From Myxococcota bacterium (GTDB taxonomy: Bacteria > Myxococcota_C > UBA6777): 25,478 bases of DNA. Shown piece by piece: positions 14,930-24,020 of the stretch. The stretch covers positions 1 to 25,478 of the forward strand of contig JAKLKB010000100.1 of NCBI GenBank assembly GCA_023150835.1, in the 5' to 3' direction. How positions within the stretch are numbered: the stretch's first letter is position 1; every line of letters begins with the position of its first letter. A program made the position numbers and the translations under genes. The notes beneath the pieces were generated by a model, which made no database searches, was not told the DNA's origin, and saw only the letters and a list, made by a program, of their open reading frames with translations.

Positions 14930-17900
14930 ATGCAACGGTACCCCACACCGCCAACGCCCCCTTTGCGCGCTTTTTTGATAGGCATCGGTTTGTGTTTTTT
15001 GATCGGATTTTTTGCGTTCGGCTTATCCGCGTGTGCCGATCCCAACGCTCCCAAGACATGCAGCGACAACGCCGAGTGCAGCGGCGAGCGCCGCTATTGC
15101 GTGGGGGGGGTGTGCCGCTTTTGTATCCAAGACCAAGATTGTGGGCAAGGCAAACGCTGCCAATCCAACGTCTGTATCGAAGCAACGACCGAGGCGGCAG
15201 GCGAATCCGCCCAAGAAGACGCAAGCGCCGAGGCTGATCCCACTGATTCTTCGGCAGAACAGACCCGCCCCGAAGAAGAAGCCGCCAACACCGAAGACAG
15301 CGGCCCGACAGAAAGCATCGCCGAACAACCACCCTCCGACGAACCCAAAGGCCCCTCTTGCAAACCCGATCCAGATGATCTCACGGCTTGTTGCGCGCCC
15401 ACACAAAGCAAGCTGTTGTGGCAGCCTCATCTGCTTTTTGGCGCACGCAATCCCCAAGTGCGCCTCGCCGTCCACCCCGCAGGAACCCATCTTGTGACGG
15501 TCGCAGATGACGAACCCACGCTGCGGATCTGGCGCACCAACAACGGTGTCTTGGACAACGTGATCAACAACTTGAATGCCAGCCCGGGTTCGTGGTACGT
15601 CGCTTATGCGCCTGACGGAAAGACCCTTGCGACGGCGGATCGCGACTACAACGTCCGTCTGTTTGATACCACGACAGGCGCGCTCAAACACACCCTCACA
15701 GGCCACACCAGTTTTGTGTACGGCGTGGCCTTTTCTCCCAATGGAAAGCTCCTTGCTTCCGCAGGTTCGTTTGATCGAACGATACGCATCTGGGATCTCG
15801 CCACCAACAAACAACTCTTGAGCCTCGCTCATGCCAGTACAACCCGCGTGGTGCGCTTTTCTCCCGATAGCACGATGCTTGCGGCAGCGTCGGATGATCG
15901 GTTGATCAAGCTGTGGAATGTCGCGGACGGCAAACTGATCCGCGATATCACAGGACACACCAGCACGATCTGGGGCATTGACTTTTCTCCTGACGGAAAG
16001 CTCCTTGCATCGGGTTCTTCGGATCTATCCGCACGCCTCTGGAACGTTGCTGACGGCAAGCTATCCAAAACGCTGACGGACTCGACGGGCCCCGTCTACG
16101 ATCTCGCCTTCTCGAAAGACGGCAAGATGCTTGCGGTCTCTGGCGGAAGTCAGCGCGTGGTGCATCTTTACGACACCGCAACGTGGGCACGCACCAAGCA
16201 ATTCACAGGATACGCTTCGGGCAACATCTTTTCGTTGGGCTTTTCGCCGAATGGAACGGCCCTTTACACCAGCGCAGACGATCGCACGATGCGTCATTAC
16301 ACCGTCGCCGACGCGATGACTTCTCGCGTGATCTACACCAACTCGGAGCGCCACGTTGAAGTCGCCACCAGTCCCAAAGGAAAGTGGATGGCCGCAGCCA
16401 GCGTCGTGCGCCAAGAAGTGCGGCTGTGGCAAGTCGGCCAGTACGATCAGCGCAAGTCCCTGAACGAACACCCTGCGGGCGTCGCAGCGTTGGCCTTTTC
16501 CCCCGATGAGGCGCTACTCGCAACAGGTGGAGAAGACGGCGCGATCCGCTTGTTTGGCACAGCCGACGGCAAAAAAACCCGAGAACTCGTCGGCCACAAG
16601 CTCCCCACGCGTGCGATTGCTTTTTCACCAGACGGAAAAGCCCTTGTATCGGCATCTTGGGATCGAGATGTCCGCCTTTGGAATGTTGCGGACGGCAAGC
16701 TGATCCGCAACATCAGCGGTCAGCACCCTGCCGTGATCTCGGCAGTGAAGTTTTCACCTGACGGAAAGCTCCTTGCAACGGCCTGTGCCGATCACAATGT
16801 TCGCCTGTTCAATGCAGTAGATGGAACTCTTTTGCAAACGCTCACAGGCCACACACGTTGGGTGTTCGACCTCGCGTTTTCGCCCGACGGAACGCAGATG
16901 GCGTCGGTCTCCGAAGACGTCAGCATCCGCTTGTGGAAGATCCCAAGCGGCGAGTCGGCGCAAACATGGACGGGTCGGCATCTGAGCGTGATCCGCCGCG
17001 TGGATTTTTCCCCTGATGGGCAGCTACTGGTCACCAGCTCTTACGATCAATATGTCAAGCTGTTGCGCGCCAGCGATGGTGAGATCTTGCAGATGTATCG
17101 GGGTTTTAATGGCTTCGTAAGCAGCGCGCACTTTAGTCCTGACGGACGCCGTATCGTGACGGGCGCTTGGGATGAAACCATCCGCATCTGGCAAGTTGAA
17201 ACCAAAGGCCGCCTCTCTCGCACCCTTGATGGCCAGACCCAGATCGTCAGCCAAGTCATCCTCCATCCTCTCGGTCACACCGCCGTATCCACCACCGAAG
17301 TGGGTTTCGCTCTGATCTGGGATACCGCCACATGGCAAGTCCGCCACAAACTCGAAGGGCATGAAGGCGGTGTTTTTTCTTTGGCCTACTCTCCCGACGG
17401 AAAGACCCTTGCGACGGGCGACAACAAAGGCAATGTCTTTCTGTGGGATGCCGCCACAGCCAAAAAACAAAAAGAACTGAAAGGCCACACCAGCCGCGTC
17501 GCAGCCCTCGCCTTCTCACTCGATGGAAAGACCCTTGCATCGGGATCATGGGACACACATATCCGCCTCTGGTCGGTGACTGATGGCAAAGAAAAAAGCG
17601 TCGTGCGCGGACACGAAGGCTATGTGCTTTCGTTGGCGTTTGCGCCCAACGGAACGCACCTTGTATCGGGTTCTTATGACCGCTCGATCCGTGTGTGGGA
17701 TCTCAACGACAACAACAAAGAGATCCAAAAGCTGATCTCTCAAGGCGGTGGCATCACACAGATCGGCTTTTCCCCCAATGGGGCCTATCTTGCAAGCGCC
17801 GCCTACGACTCCACAGTACGGATCTGGAATGGGGCCAATTACGCAGGTATCCGTACGCTTACAGGCCATGTACGCGCAGTCGCCAGTCTCGCTTTTTCTC

Positions 17901-18997
17901 CCGACAGCGAGATCCTCTACTCCGGAGCTTGGGACAAAACGATCCGCGCTTGGCGTGCCGCCGATGGACACCTCTTGCAAAACTTTGAAGGGCACACCCA
18001 AGGCGTCATCAGCCTTGCGATCGCCCCTGACCACGCATGGATGCTCTCGGCAGGCGAAGACGCCAAGATCCATGTCTGGCAAGTCGGCCAAGATAGACTT
18101 ATGGAAACCCTTTATACCAGCCCGTTCGGAGTGCTCGGTCTTTCGGTGAGCCCCGATGATGCGTGGGTTGCAACAGGTGGCTATGATCGTGTACTCAAAC
18201 TCTGGAACAGCCAAACCACCGCAGCATACCGAACGTACAGCAGCCATGCTGCCGAGCTTTTGGATGTCACCGTGACAAGCGACGCGGCAACCGTCGCCTC
18301 AGGCTCCGAAGACAAGCGCGTGCGCTTGTGGAGGCGTTCCGACGGATCGCTGTTGCGACAGATCGGAACAGAACACGACGGCGGCGTCACCAGCGTGCGC
18401 TTTACCAAAGATGACAAGACCCTGCTGACCGCCTCACGCGACGGCAAGTTGCGCTTGTGGAACGTCGCCGATGGCAAGCTCACCAAGACCCTCGAAGGCC
18501 ACACCGACGAAGTCTTGCGTGCGATCTTTTCTCCAGATGATAGCCTGATCGCCTCTTCCGACCGCAAGGGCGAGATCTATGTCTGGAAAGTCGCCGATGG
18601 AAGCGTTGCTTACAAGATCACCGCCCACACCAAAGCTACACGCGATCTGACTTTTTCACGCGATGGCAACTTCCTCTTCTCGATCTCAGACGATCAAACG
18701 CTGCGGATGTGGTGGGTGACTGACGGAAGGCCGCTGCTTACACGCAACCTATCGATCATACCAAACCGCCTGTGCATGGGCCCCAAAGATGCGTGGCTGG
18801 CTCTTTCCAACCAACAAGACGGCGTCGTCCAGTTGTGGAATCCTGAGACCATGCAGATCATCACGCGGCTCTCCACACAATCGCTTGCGCTGACGTCCCT
18901 TGCTTGTGGAAACAAGGCAACTATGCTGTTTGCAGCGAACCACAACGGCCTTGCTTTTGGCTGGACTTGCCCGATCCAAGCCCCGCCCAAGCCCTAA
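14930..18997 (+). CDS. Giant WD40-repeat lipoprotein with 28 blades
   Basis: 1355 aa from the ATG at 14930, with GAGG 6 nt upstream; the open frame extends to 14825 without a comparable SD. Residues 1-35 are a lipoprotein signal with a good lipobox, LSAC (Cys35). Residues about 40-77 hold a compact Cys motif (CSDNAEC, YCVGGVC, DQDCGQGKRC), then an acidic Ala/Glu/Pro linker to about 145 and a small Cys cluster (DDLTACC). From about 165 to the end I count 28 consecutive WD40 units of about 42 residues, each with FSPDG-type and IRLWNVADGK-type strands, i.e. four seven-blade propellers. No kinase, NACHT or protease domain is fused. Probably a periplasm- or surface-facing interaction scaffold. It is followed after 64 bp by the GH31 gene on the same strand, suggesting co-transcription. 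Partner unknown. Confidence 0.9.
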   Translation: MQRYPTPPTPPLRAFLIGIGLCFLIGFFAFGLSACADPNAPKTCSDNAECSGERRYCVGGVCRFCIQDQDCGQGKRCQSNVCIEATTEAAGESAQEDASAEADPTDSSAEQTRPEEEAANTEDSGPTESIAEQPPSDEPKGPSCKPDPDDLTACCAPTQSKLLWQPHLLFGARNPQVRLAVHPAGTHLVTVADDEPTLRIWRTNNGVLDNVINNLNASPGSWYVAYAPDGKTLATADRDYNVRLFDTTTGALKHTLTGHTSFVYGVAFSPNGKLLASAGSFDRTIRIWDLATNKQLLSLAHASTTRVVRFSPDSTMLAAASDDRLIKLWNVADGKLIRDITGHTSTIWGIDFSPDGKLLASGSSDLSARLWNVADGKLSKTLTDSTGPVYDLAFSKDGKMLAVSGGSQRVVHLYDTATWARTKQFTGYASGNIFSLGFSPNGTALYTSADDRTMRHYTVADAMTSRVIYTNSERHVEVATSPKGKWMAAASVVRQEVRLWQVGQYDQRKSLNEHPAGVAALAFSPDEALLATGGEDGAIRLFGTADGKKTRELVGHKLPTRAIAFSPDGKALVSASWDRDVRLWNVADGKLIRNISGQHPAVISAVKFSPDGKLLATACADHNVRLFNAVDGTLLQTLTGHTRWVFDLAFSPDGTQMASVSEDVSIRLWKIPSGESAQTWTGRHLSVIRRVDFSPDGQLLVTSSYDQYVKLLRASDGEILQMYRGFNGFVSSAHFSPDGRRIVTGAWDETIRIWQVETKGRLSRTLDGQTQIVSQVILHPLGHTAVSTTEVGFALIWDTATWQVRHKLEGHEGGVFSLAYSPDGKTLATGDNKGNVFLWDAATAKKQKELKGHTSRVAALAFSLDGKTLASGSWDTHIRLWSVTDGKEKSVVRGHEGYVLSLAFAPNGTHLVSGSYDRSIRVWDLNDNNKEIQKLISQGGGITQIGFSPNGAYLASAAYDSTVRIWNGANYAGIRTLTGHVRAVASLAFSPDSEILYSGAWDKTIRAWRAADGHLLQNFEGHTQGVISLAIAPDHAWMLSAGEDAKIHVWQVGQDRLMETLYTSPFGVLGLSVSPDDAWVATGGYDRVLKLWNSQTTAAYRTYSSHAAELLDVTVTSDAATVASGSEDKRVRLWRRSDGSLLRQIGTEHDGGVTSVRFTKDDKTLLTASRDGKLRLWNVADGKLTKTLEGHTDEVLRAIFSPDDSLIASSDRKGEIYVWKVADGSVAYKITAHTKATRDLTFSRDGNFLFSISDDQTLRMWWVTDGRPLLTRNLSIIPNRLCMGPKDAWLALSNQQDGVVQLWNPETMQIITRLSTQSLALTSLACGNKATMLFAANHNGLAFGWTCPIQAPPKP

Positions 18998-19061
18998 TCT
19001 CTAAGCTTTCCCCCCACACCGCACACTCCCCCAAAGCTCACCCGCGCCAAGGAGTCCGATT

Positions 19062-21377
19062 ATGCGCACGAAGATCCTACTTCTCGCCTTTGCTCTGTTG
19101 CTCGGTTTGTTCACGTTGTTTCAACAGCTCGCTGCTTCACGAGATCAAGCGCCTTCCGTCTTGGCTGCGCTTGATACTGCACCGCTCCCCTCCACCGCGC
19201 AGTGGTCCATCGGACCTTTTCGCATCCAATGGCTCGCACCTTCCCCACAAGAAGCGCAGCTTTTGATTCGCCATCACGATGTACCCCATCTCTTGTGGTC
19301 GAGCGCCCCCGGGAAAAGCTTTCTTGCCGCAGGCATCGGAAAAGAACAAGTCCACGAAAGTCGTGGATCGTTCTTGATCCAAGACCAATTGTTGCTGCGC
19401 TGTGAACAACAAAGCATCACCGCCTTTCATGCCACCCCCCACAGCCTCACTTTGTACGGACGACTGACCTGTCCAAAGGCTCCACACGGCCCGACCCACG
19501 CCCCTTATCAGATGCGCTTCCAAACCCAAGGCACGCAACGCCTGACTTTTTCTTATACCGTCCAAGATCCCCGATTTAACCGCGCCTTTCTGCTGTATCA
19601 ATCCTCCGCAGAGGAACGCTTCTTTGGTTTTGGCGAACAGTTCACCCACGTTGAGATGAAAGGTCGAAAGCTGCCGATCTTTGTGATGGAACAAGGCATC
19701 GGACGAGGCGTACAGCCGCTGAGCACAGCCGCCAATCTTCTCGCAGGGAAGGGCGTTTCTGGCGACTGGCACACTTCGTACGCAGGTGTCCCGCATTACG
19801 TCACTTCCAAGATGCGCTCGCTCTACCTCCTCAACAACGAATACAGCACCTTTGATATGCGACCCGAAGAACACGTCGAGATCAGCTTGTTTTCTCGCCA
19901 GATCGAAGGCGCGCTGCTCGCAGGTCACGATCCGCTTGAGTTGATCGGCTTGTACACCGAATACGCCGGGCGGATGCGCCCTCTGCCCGAATGGATCCAT
20001 CAAGGCGCGATCATCGGGATGCAAGGCGGCACACAAGCCGTCCGAAAAACCCTCGAAGACCTCAAACGACACAACACCCCCGTCTCGGCCTTTTGGCTGC
20101 AAGACTGGGTCGGTCAACGCAAGACCAGTTTTGGCAAGCAGCTTTGGTGGAACTGGGAACTGGATCGCGACCGTTATCCGCAATGGGAAGCGCTTGTCGC
20201 CGAACTCAAGCAATACGGCGCACGCGTGATGACCTACATCAATCCTTTTCTCGTCGATATGCGCCACAGCGATATCGCCAAAAACAACAAACGCTTTCAA
20301 CGCAATCTCTTCAAAGAAGCCGAAGCAGCGGGCTACTTGATCCGCGATCATCACAACAAGCCTTACCTGATCCCCAACACCAGCTTTTCTGCGGGCCTCG
20401 TCGATCTGAGCCACCCCAAAGCCCGAAGCTGGATCAAAGAAGTGATCAAAACCCAGATGCTCCGCATCGGTTCCTCGGGCTGGATGGCGGACTTTGGCGA
20501 AGCCCTCCCCTACGATGCCCGACTCTACACCCAAGAAACCCCCAGCACCTACCACAACCGCTATCCCGAAGAATGGGCGCAAGTCAATCGCGAAGCCATC
20601 CAAGAAGCCGGTCGCAGCGACGACATCGTCTTCTTTACCCGCGCAGGCTACACCCGCAGTCCCCGCTTTTCGACGCTGTTTTGGCTCGGCGATCAACTCG
20701 TCACGTGGGATATCCAAGACGGTCTCAAAACCGCGATCAGCGGCCTATTGTCGGGCGGATTTTCGGGCTACAGCCTCAACCACAGCGATATCGGCGGATA
20801 CACCACCATCACCAACCCCATCCGAAACTACCACCGCTCCAAAGAATTGATGTTGCGTTGGATCGAACTCAACGCCTTTACCGCGATCTTCCGCACACAC
20901 GAAGGCAATCAGCCCGAGAAAAATCACCAGTTCAACAGCGATCCTGAAACGCTTCGACACTTTAGCCGTTTCGCCAAGATCTACAAAGCGTGGAACTTTT
21001 ATCGGAGTCTGCTTGTGATGGAAGCCTCCACTCGCGGCTGGCCGATCGTCCGCCATCTCTTCTTGCATTATCCGCACGATCCCAATACACAACGCCTCGA
21101 ATTCCTCCAATTCCTGATCGGCTCCGAGATCTTGGTGGCCCCTGTCAGCGACCCCGGAGTCCAAACCAAAGACGTGTATCTTCCGCAAGGTCAATGGGTT
21201 CACTTGTGGACAGGCCGCATCTACGGGCATCCCCACCAAGGCCGCTGGCTACGCATCCACGCTCCGCTCGGCTCTCCCCCCGTCTTCTACAAACGCGGCA
21301 GCAGCATCGGCGAACGCTTCTACCGACTCTTGCTCGAACAAGGTCTCCTCGAATCCACCCACCACGCGAAGCCTTGA
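19062..21377 (+). CDS. Exported GH31 alpha-glycosidase, sulfoquinovosidase (YihQ)-like
   Basis: 771 aa; AAGGAG lies 8 nt before the ATG. Residues 1-25 are a signal peptide or anchor. The catalytic domain aligns by eye with E. coli YihQ. The predicted nucleophile is Asp477 in WMADFGEALP and the acid/base is Asp544 in WLGDQ; their spacing of 67 equals YihQ D405/D472. HSDIGGYTT (Tyr580) and RTHEGNQP are conserved. QDWVGQRKTSFGKQLWWNW supplies Gln347 and Trp363, matching Q288 and W304, but YihQ Arg301, which binds the sulfonate, is Gln360 here. The enzyme should hydrolyse alpha-glycosides with retention, but sulfoquinovose specificity is doubtful. YihQ is cytoplasmic and about 680 aa; this one is longer and exported. 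Probably in an operon with the WD40 lipoprotein. Confidence 0.9.
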   Translation: MRTKILLLAFALLLGLFTLFQQLAASRDQAPSVLAALDTAPLPSTAQWSIGPFRIQWLAPSPQEAQLLIRHHDVPHLLWSSAPGKSFLAAGIGKEQVHESRGSFLIQDQLLLRCEQQSITAFHATPHSLTLYGRLTCPKAPHGPTHAPYQMRFQTQGTQRLTFSYTVQDPRFNRAFLLYQSSAEERFFGFGEQFTHVEMKGRKLPIFVMEQGIGRGVQPLSTAANLLAGKGVSGDWHTSYAGVPHYVTSKMRSLYLLNNEYSTFDMRPEEHVEISLFSRQIEGALLAGHDPLELIGLYTEYAGRMRPLPEWIHQGAIIGMQGGTQAVRKTLEDLKRHNTPVSAFWLQDWVGQRKTSFGKQLWWNWELDRDRYPQWEALVAELKQYGARVMTYINPFLVDMRHSDIAKNNKRFQRNLFKEAEAAGYLIRDHHNKPYLIPNTSFSAGLVDLSHPKARSWIKEVIKTQMLRIGSSGWMADFGEALPYDARLYTQETPSTYHNRYPEEWAQVNREAIQEAGRSDDIVFFTRAGYTRSPRFSTLFWLGDQLVTWDIQDGLKTAISGLLSGGFSGYSLNHSDIGGYTTITNPIRNYHRSKELMLRWIELNAFTAIFRTHEGNQPEKNHQFNSDPETLRHFSRFAKIYKAWNFYRSLLVMEASTRGWPIVRHLFLHYPHDPNTQRLEFLQFLIGSEILVAPVSDPGVQTKDVYLPQGQWVHLWTGRIYGHPHQGRWLRIHAPLGSPPVFYKRGSSIGERFYRLLLEQGLLESTHHAKP

Positions 21378-21440
21378 CACGCCACAAACGACAAGTTATC
21401 TGTAGAAAGGATATAAAAAAGGTATATAAAAGGAAATAAA
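21374..21440 (+). promoter_or_regulatory. Promoter and iterated AT-rich repeats of the toxin-antitoxin operon
   Basis: TTGACA (21374-21379) overlaps the GH31 stop codon; 17 nt later TATCTG (21397-21402) is a weak -10. Just downstream, three similar units AGGATATAAAA, AGGTATATAAAA and AGGAAATAAAA run into the ATG at 21441; the last supplies the SD. Iterated short sites are what a ribbon-helix-helix antitoxin would be expected to bind, so autoregulation is plausible. Confidence 0.45.
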
Positions 21441-21719
21441 ATGTATGCGTGGGATGAACAAAAGCGTCGAACCGTGCGAGCGAAAAGGGCAATTGATTTA
21501 GCGTGGATTCGCGAAGTTTGCGAGCATCCATACGTGGAAGATCAAAAAAGTGACGACCCCGAACAATTTCGCATCGTCGGAAAGTACCAAGACCAACACA
21601 TCACGTTTATCGTCGAATATTCGGAAGACGAACTTGGCGAACTGATCTGGGTGGTCACGGCTTGGCACTCAACCGCCTCGGAGAAAAAGTGTTATGAAGA
21701 CGAGATCGAGAGAGCATAA
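21441..21719 (+). CDS. BrnT-like toxin candidate of a type II toxin-antitoxin pair
   Basis: 92 aa; AAAAGGAAATAAA precedes the ATG. The N-terminus YAWDEQKRR followed by an ID segment resembles the WD-x2-K start of BrnT toxins, which are RelE-like ribonucleases. The later strands (FRIVGKYQDQHITFIVEY, then LIWVVTAWHST) and the C-terminal EKKCYEDE helix fit the same small alpha/beta fold. The canonical His after the first helix (KHG) is not seen. The next gene overlaps its end by 26 bp and encodes a ribbon-helix-helix protein, and the toxin-first order is that of brnTA. The functional call rests mainly on this pairing; it could be another RelE-superfamily or DUF4258-like toxin. Confidence 0.6.
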   Translation: MYAWDEQKRRTVRAKRAIDLAWIREVCEHPYVEDQKSDDPEQFRIVGKYQDQHITFIVEYSEDELGELIWVVTAWHSTASEKKCYEDEIERA

Positions 21720-21969
21720 AAAAGCGCAAGACGAAGCATTGGAAGCGCTCGCCGAAAAAGCAGAACTCGGTGAAGACGTCAATTCGGAATTCACAGGAAA
21801 ACGCGTCGCCAAACAACGCATCAACGTAGACTTTCCCTACGAGATGCTTTTGGAGATCGACGCAGAGTGTCGGAGACTTGGTGTGACCCGACAAGGGTGG
21901 ATTAAAATGGTTTGCGACGACCGCCTGCGCGAAAGTGCCATTGGATGGGCGAAAAGAAAAGCTGTCTAA
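21694..21969 (+). CDS. CopG/BrnA-type ribbon-helix-helix antitoxin
   Basis: 91 aa; the ATG at 21694 lies inside the toxin gene and is preceded by GGAG about 10 nt upstream. An N-terminal charged helix (MKTRSREHKKAQDEALEALAE pattern) is followed by the RHH motif at about 42-80: QRINVDFPYEMLLEIDAE, then RLGVTRQGWIKMV. That is the usual beta strand plus two helices of CopG-like antitoxins joined to BrnT toxins. It should bind DNA as a dimer, repress the operon and neutralise the toxin. The 26-bp overlap suggests translational coupling. Its end lies 13 bp from the convergent end of the aldehyde dehydrogenase gene, with no room for a conventional terminator. Confidence 0.8.
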   Translation: MKTRSREHKKAQDEALEALAEKAELGEDVNSEFTGKRVAKQRINVDFPYEMLLEIDAECRRLGVTRQGWIKMVCDDRLRESAIGWAKRKAV

Positions 21970-21982
21970 GAGTATTCGCGAG

Positions 21983-23668
21983 TTAACCACGCGCAGCGTA
22001 CCAAAAGATCGCAGGAAGTTTTTGAAAGCTCGGCTCGAACTCAAACGCAGCGATGCGTTCGCCGACCTTGTGGGCGAGGCGATGGGTCACAAACCACGGG
22101 GGTTTCGGGAAGACTGTAAAGGCACCACGGATCACGCTTTTTTGAGGCTTCTCGAACATCAGGATATTGTGAACCACACCGATACCGCTTTGGATATCCT
22201 CGTAGGTATGGCCGGGATACGCGCCCCACGTGGTGTTTCCAAGACCATAACTCAAAGCAGGCCAGTGATTGATCCCGATGCTGCCGTAGCGTAGGGCGGC
22301 GATGGCGTCCTCAAACGCTTTCGTACCGATCTGGCGCTCGGTGCGTGGATGGATCAACACACAAGCATTCAAGGTTCCGTGCAAGGTCTCATTGGCCCAT
22401 GCGACGGCCTTTTGCAAAAAGTCGGTGGCGTTGGCGGCAGGTAAAGGAACTTCACCCGTCACAGAGCAAAAAGATTCTTCGCGAAAACGCAAGTTGCTTT
22501 TGTCTTTCCAATCCAATTGGGGCAACAGCGTGAAGGGAACGGTTTCTGCGTTGAGAGGGCCAAAGGCTTCGATCTGTTCGACGCCTTTGGTGAATTGTTT
22601 GTAGCGATCTTGTGCGCCCGGATAATAGGCTTTCCGAGAGGGAAGATCACGCAAGACACCGCGCAGCTTGTTGAGGAACGCTTCGCGTTGATCCCACGCT
22701 GCATGCGTGATCAACACCTTGGCGGCGTTGCAATTGAAGCCCGAGTTTTGTGTCATCTGTGTAGCGACGTTTTCTGCATGGAATTGGAGTTCCGCATCGC
22801 TCCACACACCCGGGACAACGATCACGGGGCTGACGTTTCCAAGCTCGCTGGTGATGGTCTTGTCGAGCAGGCGCTCGCCTTTGCGCTTGCGCTGTGCGCC
22901 CTCTTCGCCCGAACCAAAGACGATCATGTCGTGGGTCTTGTCGCTGCCTGTGATATGGATCTCCGCAACCACCTCGTGTTTGCACAGATACGCCCCCACA
23001 TCGCCCCCACCGTACATAAAACGCAAGAAGCCTTCTTTTACCAACGGTGCAAAGGCTCTCTCCAAGCTCGGTCCAAGGTAATCGTTGACGGGATTGAACT
23101 TGAGTGCGCAGACCTTGCCTTCCACAAACATCTTGTAGACAGCGTCCAAAGGCGCGATGCTTGCGACGTTTCCAGCCCCCAAGATCAAAGCCACTTCGCC
23201 CTTGGGTTCGCGTTCTTTGTAAAACGTCGCCATCCCCTGCACCAGCGTATCCTTGGTGACTTCGGGCTGCATCCAGATCTCTGCCGAAAATCCGTTGTAC
23301 ATGATCTTGTCGAACACCGTTTCGGGGAAAACCTGCACAACCACTTGCCCGTCTGGGCGCGTCCGAACCTTCGATGTATCGAGATAAGGCCGCCCCGCAT
23401 CCGCCACTTGCTCCAACGAACGCTGCAACAAACGCAAGTTGCGCATAATGATCACAGGCCCACCCATCCACTCATCCGCGCTTTGCGGTGAATCCTTCGG
23501 CAGTCCCTTCGCGATCAACGCTCGCTCCACTTGCTCGTGCATCACGCCCGCAAAGCCCTTTCGCACTTCTTCAAGCAGCTTGATCTTTTCGCGCACAGGC
23601 AGCCGCGCCCAACGTGTCTTGTTTTCATCCAGAACTTTTAGATCATGATCCAAGCGTTTTGTATCCAT
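21983..23668 (-). CDS. Aldehyde dehydrogenase family protein
   Basis: 561 aa; GGGAG lies about 9 nt before the ATG at 23668. It has ALDH-superfamily landmarks: LILGAGNVAS (164-170 region) with Lys190 in ALKFNP for NAD(P) binding, ITGSDKTHD (about 239-247), the general-base Glu275 in TSELGN, and the catalytic Cys313 in NSGFNCNAAKV. E-to-C spacing is 38, slightly longer than the 34 of classical ALDHs. The C-terminus adds an unusual extension (from about 520, ending FWYAARG). Predicted to oxidise an aldehyde with NAD(P)+, cytoplasmic; the substrate is not deducible. A CoA-acylating activity is possible but nothing specific points to it. Convergent with the toxin-antitoxin pair, divergent from the peroxiredoxin gene. 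Confidence 0.88.
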   Translation of the reverse strand: MDTKRLDHDLKVLDENKTRWARLPVREKIKLLEEVRKGFAGVMHEQVERALIAKGLPKDSPQSADEWMGGPVIIMRNLRLLQRSLEQVADAGRPYLDTSKVRTRPDGQVVVQVFPETVFDKIMYNGFSAEIWMQPEVTKDTLVQGMATFYKEREPKGEVALILGAGNVASIAPLDAVYKMFVEGKVCALKFNPVNDYLGPSLERAFAPLVKEGFLRFMYGGGDVGAYLCKHEVVAEIHITGSDKTHDMIVFGSGEEGAQRKRKGERLLDKTITSELGNVSPVIVVPGVWSDAELQFHAENVATQMTQNSGFNCNAAKVLITHAAWDQREAFLNKLRGVLRDLPSRKAYYPGAQDRYKQFTKGVEQIEAFGPLNAETVPFTLLPQLDWKDKSNLRFREESFCSVTGEVPLPAANATDFLQKAVAWANETLHGTLNACVLIHPRTERQIGTKAFEDAIAALRYGSIGINHWPALSYGLGNTTWGAYPGHTYEDIQSGIGVVHNILMFEKPQKSVIRGAFTVFPKPPWFVTHRLAHKVGERIAAFEFEPSFQKLPAIFWYAARG

Positions 23669-23918
23669 CTTTTCGTCTCCCTACACAGCCCGCGCCAACA
23701 ACACGACGCCTCGCCGTACCAACAAAATGAACGCACTTTCAGCGCAGGAGCTATACCACGCCCCTCGACCCCAAGCAAGACGCTTTGGCTCACCTCACCC
23801 CACAGCCACGACTGTCACACAAAATCCATCCCCAACGCGCAACCTTTTTCGATCTCTTGTCATCTCATAGCCCGAACACAGACCGCAGGAGCTTTCCTCG
23901 CTGCTGTCGAGCCTTTCC

Positions 23919-23946
23919 TTGACGAACCAAAGATCGTCGTTAACCT
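23919..23946 (+). promoter_or_regulatory. Possible promoter of the peroxiredoxin operon
   Basis: TTGACG (23919-23924), a 16-nt spacer and TAACCT (23941-23946) lie about 75 bp upstream of the peroxiredoxin ATG. The fit is moderate. The remaining 23669-24020 gap between the divergent genes shows no further gene, and I could not identify an OxyR or PerR site. Confidence 0.3.
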
Positions 23947-24020
23947 TCGATCGCTTTCGTCACCCCATCGCGTCCGCTGTGATCGCAGCGACGCCCACGA
24001 ACACAAGCAAGGAGCCTCTC

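Noticed and set aside
19137-20717. 526-codon open frame antisense to the GH31 gene
   Set aside because: Produced by the codon bias of a confirmed GH31 gene; no SD and no recognisable domain.
23919-24020. N-terminal extension of the peroxiredoxin
   Set aside because: No SD before the upstream ATG, while AAGGAG sits 6 nt before 24021, and the family normally starts there.
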